The notes: generated by a model not told the origin, from the letters alone. A stretch of DNA of 64,000 nt from Luteimonas sp. BLCC-B24 (GCF_028550595.1 NZ_JAQQGN010000002.1:372001-436000); one strand, 5' to 3'; positions 9,037 through 17,103 are shown, numbered from the stretch's first letter. Program-made: numbers and translations.

Positions 9037-9516
9037 ATGGAAGAGCGTGTCGGTCACCTCAGATGGGTTTTGGAGCGCCAGATTCACTGGATATCGGCCG
9101 CTGACGCTAAGGCCGGCGCCCTCATAGCGGTCTACATTGCGCTCTTCACAGTCACTCTAGCCGCACTTGAGGCGACTCATCCGACGCCGGGGATCAAGGC
9201 GCTGCTCGCTTTGGGGGGCGCGCTTATGTGCGTCGGCCTTGCAATGGCGCTATGCGTTTTCTTGCCAAGAACTGAGTACCAGTACCCATCCGACATCTAC
9301 TTCGGTGGGATCGTTAAGTGGGACGTACTGAGCTTCATTGATCGCGCCGCGTCTCTTGACGCGGAGGCCATCGCGAAAGACTTGGTCCAACAGATCTACG
9401 TCAATGCGGACATCGCGACTGTCAAACATCGCTACGTGAAGCGGTCGCTCCTCTTCGGGAGCTTGGCCATGGTGTTCTGGCTTCTGGGAGTCGCTATCGC
9501 CGGAGCATCCACATGA
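9037..9516 (+). CDS. pycTM: Pycsar-type transmembrane effector (PycTM-like)
   Basis: A 159-residue membrane protein. A short N-terminal helix leads into ISAADAKAGALIAVY (about 20-33), a D-x-K-A signature shared by TM effectors of nucleotide-signal defence systems. Predicted membrane helices lie at about 27-45, 54-76 and 137-156. Between the second and third is a cytosolic segment with SDIYFGGIVKWD (85-96) and QQIYVNADIATVKHRYVKRS (118-137), as in the Pycsar effector family (DUF5706). In Pycsar, cCMP or cUMP made by the partner cyclase activates such effectors to damage the inner membrane of the infected cell. The stop overlaps the cyclase start (ATGA). Base composition is visibly less GC-rich than the phage genes. 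Identification rests on motif memory plus the paired gene. Confidence 0.82.
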   Translation: MEERVGHLRWVLERQIHWISAADAKAGALIAVYIALFTVTLAALEATHPTPGIKALLALGGALMCVGLAMALCVFLPRTEYQYPSDIYFGGIVKWDVLSFIDRAASLDAEAIAKDLVQQIYVNADIATVKHRYVKRSLLFGSLAMVFWLLGVAIAGAST

Positions 9517-10220
9517 CCGTGTCTACAGATCTTATCGACGAGGTGGCCAGCATCGCAGTTGCACCTTGGCAGATCACCCAGGGCCGTGTTGTTCCTGATC
9601 TCGACGGATTAACACGTGGAAACGTCGGCAAGCTGATATCTGCGTGCATCCTCTATGCGGATCTGAGTAAGTCAACAGAGATGGTGGGTAGAGTGCGCCG
9701 CGAGGTGGCTGCCTCGTATTACAAGGCGTTTCTCTCAGCTGCAGCGAAGCTGATCAGGCACAACGGTGGGGAGATCCGCGCTTACGACGGCGACCGGGTC
9801 ATGGGAATCTTTATCGGCGACGGCAAGGAAGATCGTGCTGTTCGATGTGGTCTCAACCTCAAGCACATCATGGATATGATCGTGAATCCGACGTTCGCAG
9901 CGGTCTGGAGCGATCATCAGCCTTTGCTCTACACGGTTGGCATCGACACGGGTGAGGTTCTCGCCTGCAAGGCCGGCGTTCGGAATGACTCTGATTTGGT
10001 GTGGATCGGAGATGCGGCGAACTACGCAGCAAAGCTAAACAGTTTCTCCGGTCTGGACCACGAATTTCCCATGCGCATTACCTCGCGCGTGCACGCATTG
10101 CTTTCCCCGCAGTCTGTCGGAGCGACGTTGCTCAGTTTAGGGCCTGAGTGGTCGGGCCCGTATGGCAACATTGGCGTCGGTCATTACCGCACCTCGAGCA
10201 GCAGTTCGTTGGGACTTTAA
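9513..10220 (+). CDS. pycC: Class III nucleotide cyclase, Pycsar pyrimidine-cyclase-like (PycC)
   Basis: A 235-residue soluble stand-alone class III cyclase homology domain. Two metal-binding aspartates are visible: Asp50 in ILYADLSKST and Asp94 in RAYDGDRVMGIF. Next come GIDTGEVLACKAG (143-155) and WIGDAANYAAKL (164-175), where Asn170 is in the usual transition-state position and Lys174 stands where many adenylate cyclases have Arg. The layout and the neighbouring membrane effector match PycC, which makes cCMP or cUMP after phage infection; which base this enzyme uses cannot be read from sequence. An ordinary adenylate/guanylate cyclase is the alternative. It converges with the integrase, the two stop codons overlapping by four bases, which shows how tightly the cargo is packed. 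Confidence 0.82.
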   Translation: MTVSTDLIDEVASIAVAPWQITQGRVVPDLDGLTRGNVGKLISACILYADLSKSTEMVGRVRREVAASYYKAFLSAAAKLIRHNGGEIRAYDGDRVMGIFIGDGKEDRAVRCGLNLKHIMDMIVNPTFAAVWSDHQPLLYTVGIDTGEVLACKAGVRNDSDLVWIGDAANYAAKLNSFSGLDHEFPMRITSRVHALLSPQSVGATLLSLGPEWSGPYGNIGVGHYRTSSSSSLGL

Positions 10221-11413
10221 GGTTTCGGCCTGGGGCCTGCCGGCGCCACCACCGGGAGGTCGAAGTCGTAGACCTCGAGCATGTGCTCGTTGACGTGGCC
10301 GCTGGCCAGCTGCTTCTCGGGTCGCGTGCCGGGTGTGTCGGTGATGCCACGGCGCTTTAGGGCGTGGGCGCCGAAGCGCTGAGCCTCAGTCAGCACACCC
10401 TTCGTTGTGGCCAGTTGGATCAGGCGGCGCCAAGCCGAGCTGAAGGTGCTCTTGAGCATCGCGTCGCCGGTCATGTTGACGACCAACGGGCGGTCCTCCG
10501 CGCGGATCGGGGTCGGTCGCTTCCGCTTCTCGAAGATCCGCTTCCGCTCGGCGACCAGGTAGTCCCAAGCTTCGCGCAGCTCCGGCGACCAGGTGGTGAT
10601 GTTGTCGCGGCTGCCCTTGCGGCGGTTGGTGACGATGCCGAGATCGACCGCGTTGGCGTCGGTGAGTGTACGGACCTCGATGGGCCGCAACCGCACGCGA
10701 TATCCGATCACGATGCAGGCCCACAGGTACGGCGCCACGCTGTTCTTCGTGCCGCGGCCGCCGGCGTTCTGGCGCGCGAATGCGATCAGGGCGTTCATAG
10801 CATCGCTCTCGGGCAGCACGCGCCGCTTGCGCTCGATTGGCAGCTCAATGCCATCGGCCGGGTTGATGTCGTTGTAACCGCGGTTCATGCCCCAGCGGAA
10901 CAGGCGGCGCAGGTAGCGCTGGACGTGTGCGGCCTTGCTGGGTGTCGGGATCAGATTGCCCGTGTCGTCGCGCTTGTGGCCGCGTGCGATCGCATCGACC
11001 AGGCCCTGCACCACCGGCTGGGTGATCCGCTTGATGACCAGGTCGCCAACGAGGCCGCCGGCGGGCAGCTTGAACTTCGTGACGACCTCGGCGCAGTAGG
11101 CGTAGTCGTCGCGCGTGTCTTTCGAGAGGCGCTTGCACTGCGGGCTGTTCGCGAAGGCCTCTGTCAGGCCTCGCAGAAGGCGGCTGCTGGTCTTGCCGCT
11201 GCGGGCCTCGGCGATCGCATGCAGATCTGCCAGGGTGGCCGTGTGCGTGGCTACATTCGATCGGCGAGGGCGCATGCCTGGTGGATTGAACGCATACCAG
11301 ACACCGCCCCAGCGGCCATCCCAGTACAGGCCGGTCGGAATCTTCTCGAAATCGGGGGCAATGTGTTTGGGCAGCGTAGGGTCTGCCTTTCGCTTGCGAC
11401 CACGGGGCGCCAT
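10217..11413 (-). CDS. int: Phage tyrosine integrase
   Basis: A 398-residue site-specific recombinase. The N-terminal part is an arm/core-binding region; the catalytic part has Arg243 (IGYRVRLRPIEVRTL), the HALKRRG box (His350), SGHVNEHMLEVYDF with His373 and the probable nucleophile Tyr382. Start ATG at 11413 was chosen because GGAGG lies just upstream and it begins two bases after the DUF4224-like gene ends; an upstream in-frame ATG at 11569 lies inside that gene. It should catalyse integration and excision at tRNA-Asn. It is the last gene of the leftward operon driven from PL. Confidence 0.93.
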   Translation of the reverse strand: MAPRGRKRKADPTLPKHIAPDFEKIPTGLYWDGRWGGVWYAFNPPGMRPRRSNVATHTATLADLHAIAEARSGKTSSRLLRGLTEAFANSPQCKRLSKDTRDDYAYCAEVVTKFKLPAGGLVGDLVIKRITQPVVQGLVDAIARGHKRDDTGNLIPTPSKAAHVQRYLRRLFRWGMNRGYNDINPADGIELPIERKRRVLPESDAMNALIAFARQNAGGRGTKNSVAPYLWACIVIGYRVRLRPIEVRTLTDANAVDLGIVTNRRKGSRDNITTWSPELREAWDYLVAERKRIFEKRKRPTPIRAEDRPLVVNMTGDAMLKSTFSSAWRRLIQLATTKGVLTEAQRFGAHALKRRGITDTPGTRPEKQLASGHVNEHMLEVYDFDLPVVAPAGPRPKP

Positions 11414-11414
11414 G

Positions 11415-11648
11415 TCACTTCCCTCCGAATAGAGCGGCAGCGTCGTAGGGCGAGTCATTGGCGGCAGGCGCGACGCCGAGCGCTGTCTCCAACGCGCCCA
11501 GTGTCGTCCAGATGCCGCCCTTTCCGTCGTACTTGTACTTGATACCGGCATCGTCGGCCCACTTGGCAACCGTTGTCAGCCGTGGCTTCTCGCCTGGCCG
11601 ACAAAGCTCCTGCAGGTCCGGATACTGAAGGATCCGATCGCCGATCAT
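11415..11648 (-). CDS. DUF4224-like small protein next to integrase
   Basis: A 77-residue protein (MIGDRILQYPDLQELC...) with a likely winged-helix pattern (LTTVAKWADDAGIKYKYDGKGGIW). Its content resembles DUF4224 proteins that commonly sit immediately upstream of phage integrases and are suspected excisionase-like DNA-binding factors. The ATG overlaps the stop of the methyltransferase gene (ATGA), and it ends one base before the integrase start. Family assignment is from memory of the motif; the function is inferred from position. Confidence 0.65.
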   Translation of the reverse strand: MIGDRILQYPDLQELCRPGEKPRLTTVAKWADDAGIKYKYDGKGGIWTTLGALETALGVAPAANDSPYDAAALFGGK

Positions 11649-13720
11649 GCTGCCCTCGCATCGACGTCGATCGCGTCTGCATTCGCGGCCACGAGCGCGC
11701 ACTGTGGCGGCGGGCTGACGCTGTTGCCGCACATGCTGACGCTGCGGCTCACGGACAGCGTGCGGCCGTCGGCGGTGCGGTCGATGATGTAGTCGGCCGG
11801 GAAGCCCTGCGCGCGGAACAGCTCGTGGCGCTGGAGCATGCGCAGGCCGATGTCGACGATGACGTAGGGCGTGCACTTGATGGTCACCGTTACCAGCGCG
11901 AGGCGGTCTTTCGTCGTGATCGCGTGCGCTGGATTGCGGACGTCAGCCAGCTGGCCGCCCGTGCCGTAGTAGCGAAGCAGGAACGCTGCCACCTGCAGTG
12001 CGCCGGCCTCGTGCTCGGGGCTCAGCGTGCATTCGACCAACGCGTGGTGCTCGGCGCCTGCGGTGATGGTGCGCACCGGCTCCGCGGCATCGGCGCCGTC
12101 GCAGTTGCGGCGCAGCGTCACCATGTTGGCGGCGACCAGGCGCTGCTGGCTGCCCTTCGTGGATATCGTCGACACCGGCTCGGTGGCGGCGCGCGGCCTC
12201 GACGTGTTGCTGTTCGGTCCGCCGGCCGCCTGTTCGAGGAATGCCGTCATCAGACCAAGCGCATGCGCAGCGCCAGCGGGTCGCGCGGCGCCGGCGCCGC
12301 TGGTGAGGGTCGGCGCTGGCGCCTGGACGTCTGCGCCATCGCTGTCGCCGCGGAACTTCACGAGTGCCGCAGTCACTGCTGCGTGCTTCTGTCCGTCGAC
12401 GAGCGTGCCGATCGGCTTGTCCAGCCCGGGTACGCGCGGCGCTTGCCCTTCGCGTTCGCCATAGCCCGTCTGCACCAGCGTGGCAGCAGCCAAGGCATAG
12501 CCGCCACTGCCGGACGCGGTGAACGTACCGGCGGGCTCTTCGATCGCGCGCGCGCCGCTTCCCCATCGCTGCACGCCGCCCGGCTTGCCCTCGCCGTGCG
12601 CCGCTTGCACCAGCGTCGCGGCTGCCACTGCGTGTGCGCCGCCCTTCGGCCATGACGTCACCGTGCCCAGCGGATTGGATCCGGCGGCAACGCCATTCGC
12701 AGACGCGTTCGCGCACTGCACGATGGTGGGTGATACCGCCATCAGTTCGCCGCGGTTGGCGGCGGTGATCGTGGGTAGCGGTTCGCCTGCGCCATGCGGC
12801 CTGCGCTCGCCGCCGTGTGTGGCATGCACGATGAATGGCTCTTTGGCGTCGATCACGTAGCGCTGGATACCGCGCGCGATGCGCCGCATCGTTGCGTCCG
12901 CCAGCGGCTTCGCGCGGGTGAAGATCGACGGGCACGCGATCGACCAGTCGATGCAGTCCGCCGCGGTGACATACGGGTGCGCGCGGCCTGGGCCGTGGGT
13001 GGGCGCCGGCCAGACGATCGGCTGGCCATCGCGCCGGGCGATTAGGAACAGGCGTTCGCGGCTGGTGCCGGCGCCGTAGTCGCACGCTTTCAACCGGCGC
13101 CACTCGACCTGGTAGCCGAGCGCACGCAGCGCCGCGACGAACTTGCGCCACGTCTCGCCCTGACGGCGCTTGTCCGGCACGAGGAATTGCTGCTCAACCG
13201 GCACGCGCTCGCCTGGTGCCGCGACGGTGCCGTCGAGCTTGAGCACGCGCCCGGTGGCCTTGCAGCGCTTCGCCACCAGCGGCCCCCACTTCAGGATCTG
13301 GTGGACGTTCTCCAGGCTGACGATCCGCGGTCGCGTCTTGCCGGTCCAGCGCACTGCGCACCACGACAGCGCCCGCACCTTGCCGCTGCGCGGCTGGCCG
13401 CCCTTGGCCTGGCTGAAGTGCGTGCAGTCCGGCGAGGCATGCAGCCAGCCCACCGGGCGGCCCGCAACCTCGCGCACCGGGTCCGCCTGCCAGACGTCCT
13501 CACACAGGTGGCGGGTGTACGGGTGGTTCGCGGCGTGCATGCTCACCGCCCACGGGTTGTGGTTGATGGCGATGTCGACCGGCCGGCCGAGTGCCTGTTC
13601 CAGCGCGGTGCTCGCGCCGCCGCCGCCGGCGAACAGGTCCACAACGATCTCCCCCGGGCGCAGGCGGGACGTGGCCTTGAGGTGGGGCAGGTGGAAAGCA
13701 TGCTGGTTGCCGTCAGCCAT
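11645..13720 (-). CDS. DNA cytosine-5 methyltransferase with repeat-rich target region
   Basis: A 691-residue C5 methyltransferase. Motif I is VDLFAGGGGAS (27-37), motif IV is SPDCTHFS with catalytic Cys99, motif VI is LENV (136-139), motif VIII is GTSRERLFLIARR, and the C-terminus has ELFRAQGFPADYI and MCGNSVSPPPQCALV (motifs IX-X). Between VIII and IX, from about residue 305 to 600, roughly eight degenerate units of the form EPxxTIT...HALVxAxLVQ replace an ordinary target-recognition domain. No cognate endonuclease is adjacent, so it most likely protects phage DNA from host restriction or alters gene expression. It overlaps the genes on both sides. Confidence 0.93.
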   Translation of the reverse strand: MADGNQHAFHLPHLKATSRLRPGEIVVDLFAGGGGASTALEQALGRPVDIAINHNPWAVSMHAANHPYTRHLCEDVWQADPVREVAGRPVGWLHASPDCTHFSQAKGGQPRSGKVRALSWCAVRWTGKTRPRIVSLENVHQILKWGPLVAKRCKATGRVLKLDGTVAAPGERVPVEQQFLVPDKRRQGETWRKFVAALRALGYQVEWRRLKACDYGAGTSRERLFLIARRDGQPIVWPAPTHGPGRAHPYVTAADCIDWSIACPSIFTRAKPLADATMRRIARGIQRYVIDAKEPFIVHATHGGERRPHGAGEPLPTITAANRGELMAVSPTIVQCANASANGVAAGSNPLGTVTSWPKGGAHAVAAATLVQAAHGEGKPGGVQRWGSGARAIEEPAGTFTASGSGGYALAAATLVQTGYGEREGQAPRVPGLDKPIGTLVDGQKHAAVTAALVKFRGDSDGADVQAPAPTLTSGAGAARPAGAAHALGLMTAFLEQAAGGPNSNTSRPRAATEPVSTISTKGSQQRLVAANMVTLRRNCDGADAAEPVRTITAGAEHHALVECTLSPEHEAGALQVAAFLLRYYGTGGQLADVRNPAHAITTKDRLALVTVTIKCTPYVIVDIGLRMLQRHELFRAQGFPADYIIDRTADGRTLSVSRSVSMCGNSVSPPPQCALVAANADAIDVDARAA

Positions 13721-14084
13721 TGGTCGATTCCTTGGAGAACTTGTAGCGCCGAGCGCGCAGCCACTCGCCGAACGAGAGGCCGCTATCTGCGTGAAGAAAG
13801 TCGGCGTAGCGCTGCTGGCTGCGCGAGTGCGGCACGAACCCGCGATCGCCCTCGGCCGGCGCGGCGGCCAGGCGCCCGGTGGCGGTGACGCTGAAGATGT
13901 CGTCGCCGCCGCTGAGCGCGTTGCCGGTGCGGCGCGTCATGAGGCCGCGCTCGACCAGCGCCATGCAGAGCGGGTGGTCGGTGCTGCCCTCGCCGGTGAC
14001 GAAGTGGTTGCGGAACGGCGGGCGGGTGCCGTCCTCGCCGGTGCCGAGGGCGTGGCGCAGGATGGCGACCAGGGCGGCATCCAT
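13713..14084 (-). CDS. Hypothetical phage early protein
   Basis: A 123-residue protein, mixed charge, no membrane segment. The N-terminal MDAALVAILRHALG and C-terminal FLHADSGLSFGEWLRARRYKF are the most protein-like parts, the latter possibly a short helix-turn-helix. Overlaps the methyltransferase start by eight bases and abuts the next gene upstream. Not recognised. Confidence 0.6.
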   Translation of the reverse strand: MDAALVAILRHALGTGEDGTRPPFRNHFVTGEGSTDHPLCMALVERGLMTRRTGNALSGGDDIFSVTATGRLAAAPAEGDRGFVPHSRSQQRYADFLHADSGLSFGEWLRARRYKFSKESTNG

Positions 14085-14242
14085 CAGGCGTTGCCCTCGT
14101 CGAACATGTCACGCGTGCGGTCGCAGCGCGGCGTGGGCGGGCGTCGCTCGGCATCGCTGGTCTGCCCGTCGTCGCGTTCGCTCGACTGGCGGCGCATGCG
14201 CGCTTCGAAGTTCTGTTCGAGGTGGGCCCAGGGATCAGTCAT
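14084..14242 (-). CDS. Hypothetical small hydrophilic protein
   Basis: A 52-residue, strongly charged protein starting MTDPWAHLEQNFEARMRRQ. The ATG at 14242 has GGAG eight bases upstream; an in-frame ATG at 14272 is less well placed. Overlaps its neighbours. No family recognised. Confidence 0.5.
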   Translation of the reverse strand: MTDPWAHLEQNFEARMRRQSSERDDGQTSDAERRPPTPRCDRTRDMFDEGNA

Positions 14243-14576
14243 CGAGGTTCTCCGGGGGTAGGAAGTCGCCATTGGCGGCGCGTTTCGGTCGCGCCACGCC
14301 GCAGGCCTCGGCGAGGCAGTTGAGCCAGCGGTTGGCGGTGGCCTTGCTGACCTCGAAGCGAGCGGTCACGTCTTCGGGCATCGGGAAGTGGGTGCGCTCG
14401 ATCGCCCAGGCCACGAAACGTGCATAGACGACGAGGGTAGGCAGCCCGGCACACGCGCCTTGGCGCGTCCGATTGGCCGGCGCAGCCTTGGGCAGCGCGG
14501 CCACGTTCGAGAGCGGCTCGATCGCGACGAACCCGGGCACGTGGTGCAGCCCGGTGGTGCCGAGCGAGGCGTGCAT
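14235..14576 (-). CDS. Hypothetical HTH-containing phage protein
   Basis: A 113-residue protein (start MHASLGTTGLHH). Residues about 70-100 (MPEDVTARFEVSKATANRWL) read as a helix-turn-helix, so it may bind DNA. The start codon shares one base with the stop of the gene upstream (TGATG). The chain of overlaps shows it belongs to the PL operon. Function unknown. Confidence 0.6.
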   Translation of the reverse strand: MHASLGTTGLHHVPGFVAIEPLSNVAALPKAAPANRTRQGACAGLPTLVVYARFVAWAIERTHFPMPEDVTARFEVSKATANRWLNCLAEACGVARPKRAANGDFLPPENLDD

Positions 14577-14920
14577 CAGGCAGCCTCCGTCACCTGGAGC
14601 GCAGCGCACGCGGTGCACCGGCCGTCGGCATCAAGCGGGCCGTGCCAGAGCCCGCACGCGGTGCACGCCGGCACGTCGATCAGCCCGTGTGCGCGGCCGG
14701 CGGCGAGATGGCGGGGGTTGCCCAGGCTCAGCAGCCAGTCGCGGTGCTCGCGCAGCCTGCGCACGCGGACCTCGGTGTAGTCGACGTCGAACAGCGCCAT
14801 CAGCAGGCCGTAGGCGACGGGCTTGGCGTCTCGGCAGTCGCGGGCCAGCACCAGCACGGCGCCGTGCTCGGGCTCGCCGGCGAAGGCCATGTAGGGGCGC
14901 ATGGTGGGGGCGTCAGGCAT
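14576..14920 (-). CDS. Hypothetical protein with C-terminal zinc ribbon
   Basis: A 114-residue protein. The C-terminus has two CxxC pairs (CTACGLWHGPLDADGRCTAC), a likely zinc ribbon; the N-terminal 70 residues form an alpha/beta region without known motifs. Start at 14920 (MPDAPTMRPYM) is chosen because the upstream frame is occupied by the 56-residue gene at 14913-15083. Unknown role. Confidence 0.6.
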   Translation of the reverse strand: MPDAPTMRPYMAFAGEPEHGAVLVLARDCRDAKPVAYGLLMALFDVDYTEVRVRRLREHRDWLLSLGNPRHLAAGRAHGLIDVPACTACGLWHGPLDADGRCTACAALQVTEAA

Positions 14921-15083
14921 CGGTGTCGCCCTCCATCGCACCGCGCACCGTGTCGTCGCGCGGCGGGTCACAAGGTGCATCGCTGTCCACCCACCGCTGC
15001 ACGCCATCTCTGCCTATGTACCAGGCGCGTGCGCAGCCGGTCGCAACGTCGAAGCGCGTTCCGAAGCCTCCAGTGATCGGCAT
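14913..15083 (-). CDS. Very small hypothetical protein
   Basis: A 56-residue reading frame (MPITGGFGTRFDVATGCARA ... EGDTDA) that fills the gap between two overlapping genes. The ATG at 15083 shares a base with the upstream stop (TGATG) and its own stop overlaps the next start. Sequence such as ARAWYIGRDGVQRWVDSD looks like a real compact fold. Supported mainly by context. Confidence 0.5.
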   Translation of the reverse strand: MPITGGFGTRFDVATGCARAWYIGRDGVQRWVDSDAPCDPPRDDTVRGAMEGDTDA

Positions 15084-15439
15084 CACGCACCCCCGCCAGT
15101 GCGAAGCGCGGCTTTGAGGACGATCCGGAAATCCTCCATCGCCCTGTGCTGCTGATATGAGGTCAGGCGGTCGAATGAGGTGTCAGTCAGGGCGCACCAT
15201 TCGCGCGCGGCTGCGGTAGCCATCGCGTCCGTGACATCCAACCCGACGGCCGGGGGCTGGGCGCGGGTGTTCCAGTTGGAGACGAAGTTCTCCTTGTAGC
15301 CGAACTCCACTGGACCGCTGGACTCACACTGCGTGCAGGCGATACACGAACCGCCCTCGTTCTCACCATCGCCGGGTCCGAAGTCGATTCGCTCGGCTTT
15401 CCCGCCACAGAACGGGCACGGCTTCAGTTCAGCCTTCAT
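15083..15439 (-). CDS. Lar-like zinc-ribbon protein (restriction alleviation family)
   Basis: A 118-residue protein. The start MKAELKPCPFCGGKAE, a second cysteine pair (CIACTQCESSG) and the ending of the domain in FVSNWNTRAQ match the Lar restriction-alleviation zinc-ribbon family. Lar of the Rac prophage eases type I restriction; many phage homologues are untested, so an anti-restriction role is an inference. The C-terminal 60 residues (TAAAREWCALTDTSFDRLTSYQQHRAMEDF) are not part of the canonical family. Start chosen at MKAE because it is the family start and overlaps the upstream gene by only 11 bases. Confidence 0.7.
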   Translation of the reverse strand: MKAELKPCPFCGGKAERIDFGPGDGENEGGSCIACTQCESSGPVEFGYKENFVSNWNTRAQPPAVGLDVTDAMATAAAREWCALTDTSFDRLTSYQQHRAMEDFRIVLKAALRTGGGA

Positions 15440-16421
15440 GACCCACCTCCCCCTCTGCGTCCGGCGTCGGCGCGGCGGCGAGCATGGCGGCGCGGCAATC
15501 GTTCCAACCGGACTTGTAGCCGTTCCTGCTGCCCCAATCGCTCGGCAGAGCGGGCACGTCGAGTAGTTCGATCGCATCCGGCACCCCAGCCGCACCACCC
15601 TGCGCTGCGCGGTCTTGCGCGAGGGCGGCTTCCAGTGCGGTCATTTCCTCGTCGTACTTCGGACCGGTGTAGCGGCCTCGGTGCAACTGCGCGATCTGCC
15701 AAACGGCCTGATACTCTGAGCTGCCGTGAACTGAAACCAGCTTGTCCAGCAGTGCGGCAGCGGCCTTGCGCACCGCATCACCGGCCACCGGGCGGTCTTG
15801 CGCGAGGGCGGCGACTCCCACGATTCGCTGCGACGGGTCCGTCTCGTTGATGAAATCGTTCACCTGCTGGCGCGACGCCTCACCGTCGTTGGCGTCGGCT
15901 GTGGTCAGGCCGTAATTAACCGTCCCGTCCGAGTCCACCGCGAGCCAGTACGCCACAGCATCACCGGCCACCGGGGCGGGCGCGGCAGGCTTGGCCGACT
16001 TCGCCATCTTTCGCAGCGCCTCGGCCTCGCGCTTGTCGAGGATGCTACCCGTGCCTTCGAGCAACGCAGCGGCCGACAGGATGGTCTGCAGCCAGTGCGA
16101 TTCGATCGTCACGAAGTCGGACTGCACCGCATCCCCGGCGACGGCGGCAGGCTGCGGGCGGGTGTAGAGCGCGATCACATTGACTGCGTCCGCGGGCGGC
16201 ACGGCACCGACCTTGAATCCAGCCCCAGGCATCGCGAACGACTTAGGGTCATCGGAGAAGTAGTGGCCGAACGGCTTCTGCTCACCCTGCGCCGCCTCAC
16301 CGCGCAGGCGGGCGGCTGCGTGTTCGAGCGCCTTTCTGGTCTTGCAGTCCTCATGCCTTTCGGCAATGCGCCGTTCCAACACCTCGACCGCCAGCGCATC
16401 CGTCATGGTCTCTTCGTTCAC
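15429..16421 (-). CDS. Modular hypothetical phage protein, Ea22-like style
   Basis: A 330-residue acidic protein with repeated short modules: VAGDAV occurs three times and AALAQDR twice, joining segments such as YWLAVDSDGTVNYG and SAEYQAVWQIAQLHRGRY-like text. IALYTRPQPA is a phrase common in Ea22-type phage early proteins, which are mosaics of short domains. No catalytic motif is visible. Second-largest gene in the leftward operon after the methyltransferase and integrase; function unknown. Confidence 0.65.
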   Translation of the reverse strand: MNEETMTDALAVEVLERRIAERHEDCKTRKALEHAAARLRGEAAQGEQKPFGHYFSDDPKSFAMPGAGFKVGAVPPADAVNVIALYTRPQPAAVAGDAVQSDFVTIESHWLQTILSAAALLEGTGSILDKREAEALRKMAKSAKPAAPAPVAGDAVAYWLAVDSDGTVNYGLTTADANDGEASRQQVNDFINETDPSQRIVGVAALAQDRPVAGDAVRKAAAALLDKLVSVHGSSEYQAVWQIAQLHRGRYTGPKYDEEMTALEAALAQDRAAQGGAAGVPDAIELLDVPALPSDWGSRNGYKSGWNDCRAAMLAAAPTPDAEGEVGHEG

Positions 16422-16448
16422 GTCATCTCCCGTGCGCGCGTAGCGCGG

Positions 16449-16673
16449 TCAGGCGGCCATGGCCGCGGCAGTGATCCGCCGCAGGCGCTGGTCGAGGGCG
16501 GTGTTCTCGGCTTCGAGCTCGGCGATGCGGCGCTGATCCGCGGCCCACTGCTGGGCGCGCTCGCGGAAGTGCGCGGCGTTGATGTGGTGGCCGGTGGTGG
16601 ATTCGGCGTCGGCCAGCTGGTCGAGCAGCTCGGGGCCGCTGATGGCGGTGAGGGCGGTGATGTCAGTCGTCAT
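16449..16673 (-). CDS. Hypothetical coiled-coil protein
   Basis: A 74-residue protein; the C-terminal half (ERAQQWAADQRRIAELEAEN and onward) is a regular heptad coiled coil. Separated by 27 bp from the next gene downstream and overlaps the upstream gene by 11 bp. Unknown function. Confidence 0.6.
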   Translation of the reverse strand: MTTDITALTAISGPELLDQLADAESTTGHHINAAHFRERAQQWAADQRRIAELEAENTALDQRLRRITAAAMAA

Positions 16674-17103
16674 TGGAGGCGTCTCGCGGGGTGCGGAAGA
16701 GGAGCGTTGGGCCGAGGCGTTCGATGCGCCCGCCGCGCGCCTGGAATGCGGCGATGTCGGCGGCGATCTGAGCGCTGCGGTCGCGGTTGGTGGGTGACAC
16801 GCTGGTGCTCGAGGACGTCGCCCGCGGCGCAGCCGTTGCGCTGGGTCGCGGGCCGGCGGTTCGCGCGCGCATGGCTTTGGGCATCACTTCGCCCACGCGG
16901 TAGCGCGCATCCTTGCGACCGCCGCCGGCGCGTTCCGCGTAGCCGCGCTTCACCATGCTGGCGAGCGTGATGCCGGTGATGCGGGCGTCGTGCTGGGCGT
17001 CCGTCGCGTCGGCAATCGCCTGGATGGTGTGCGGCCGCGGATTGGCGCGCAGGAAGGTGTAGATGCGCTCGCAGCGGCCGTTGCTGCCTGTCTTGCCGCT
17101 CAT
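16663..17103 (-). CDS. Hypothetical protein with winged-helix N-terminus
   Basis: A 146-residue protein. Residues about 10-65 (CERIYTFLRANPRPHTIQAI ... LASMVKRGYAERAGGGRK) read as a winged-helix DNA-binding domain. A Ser/Thr/Pro linker follows, then a short helix AQIAADIAAFQARGG. Probably a small DNA-binding regulator; not assigned to a family. Confidence 0.6.
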   Translation of the reverse strand: MSGKTGSNGRCERIYTFLRANPRPHTIQAIADATDAQHDARITGITLASMVKRGYAERAGGGRKDARYRVGEVMPKAMRARTAGPRPSATAAPRATSSSTSVSPTNRDRSAQIAADIAAFQARGGRIERLGPTLLFRTPRDASNDD

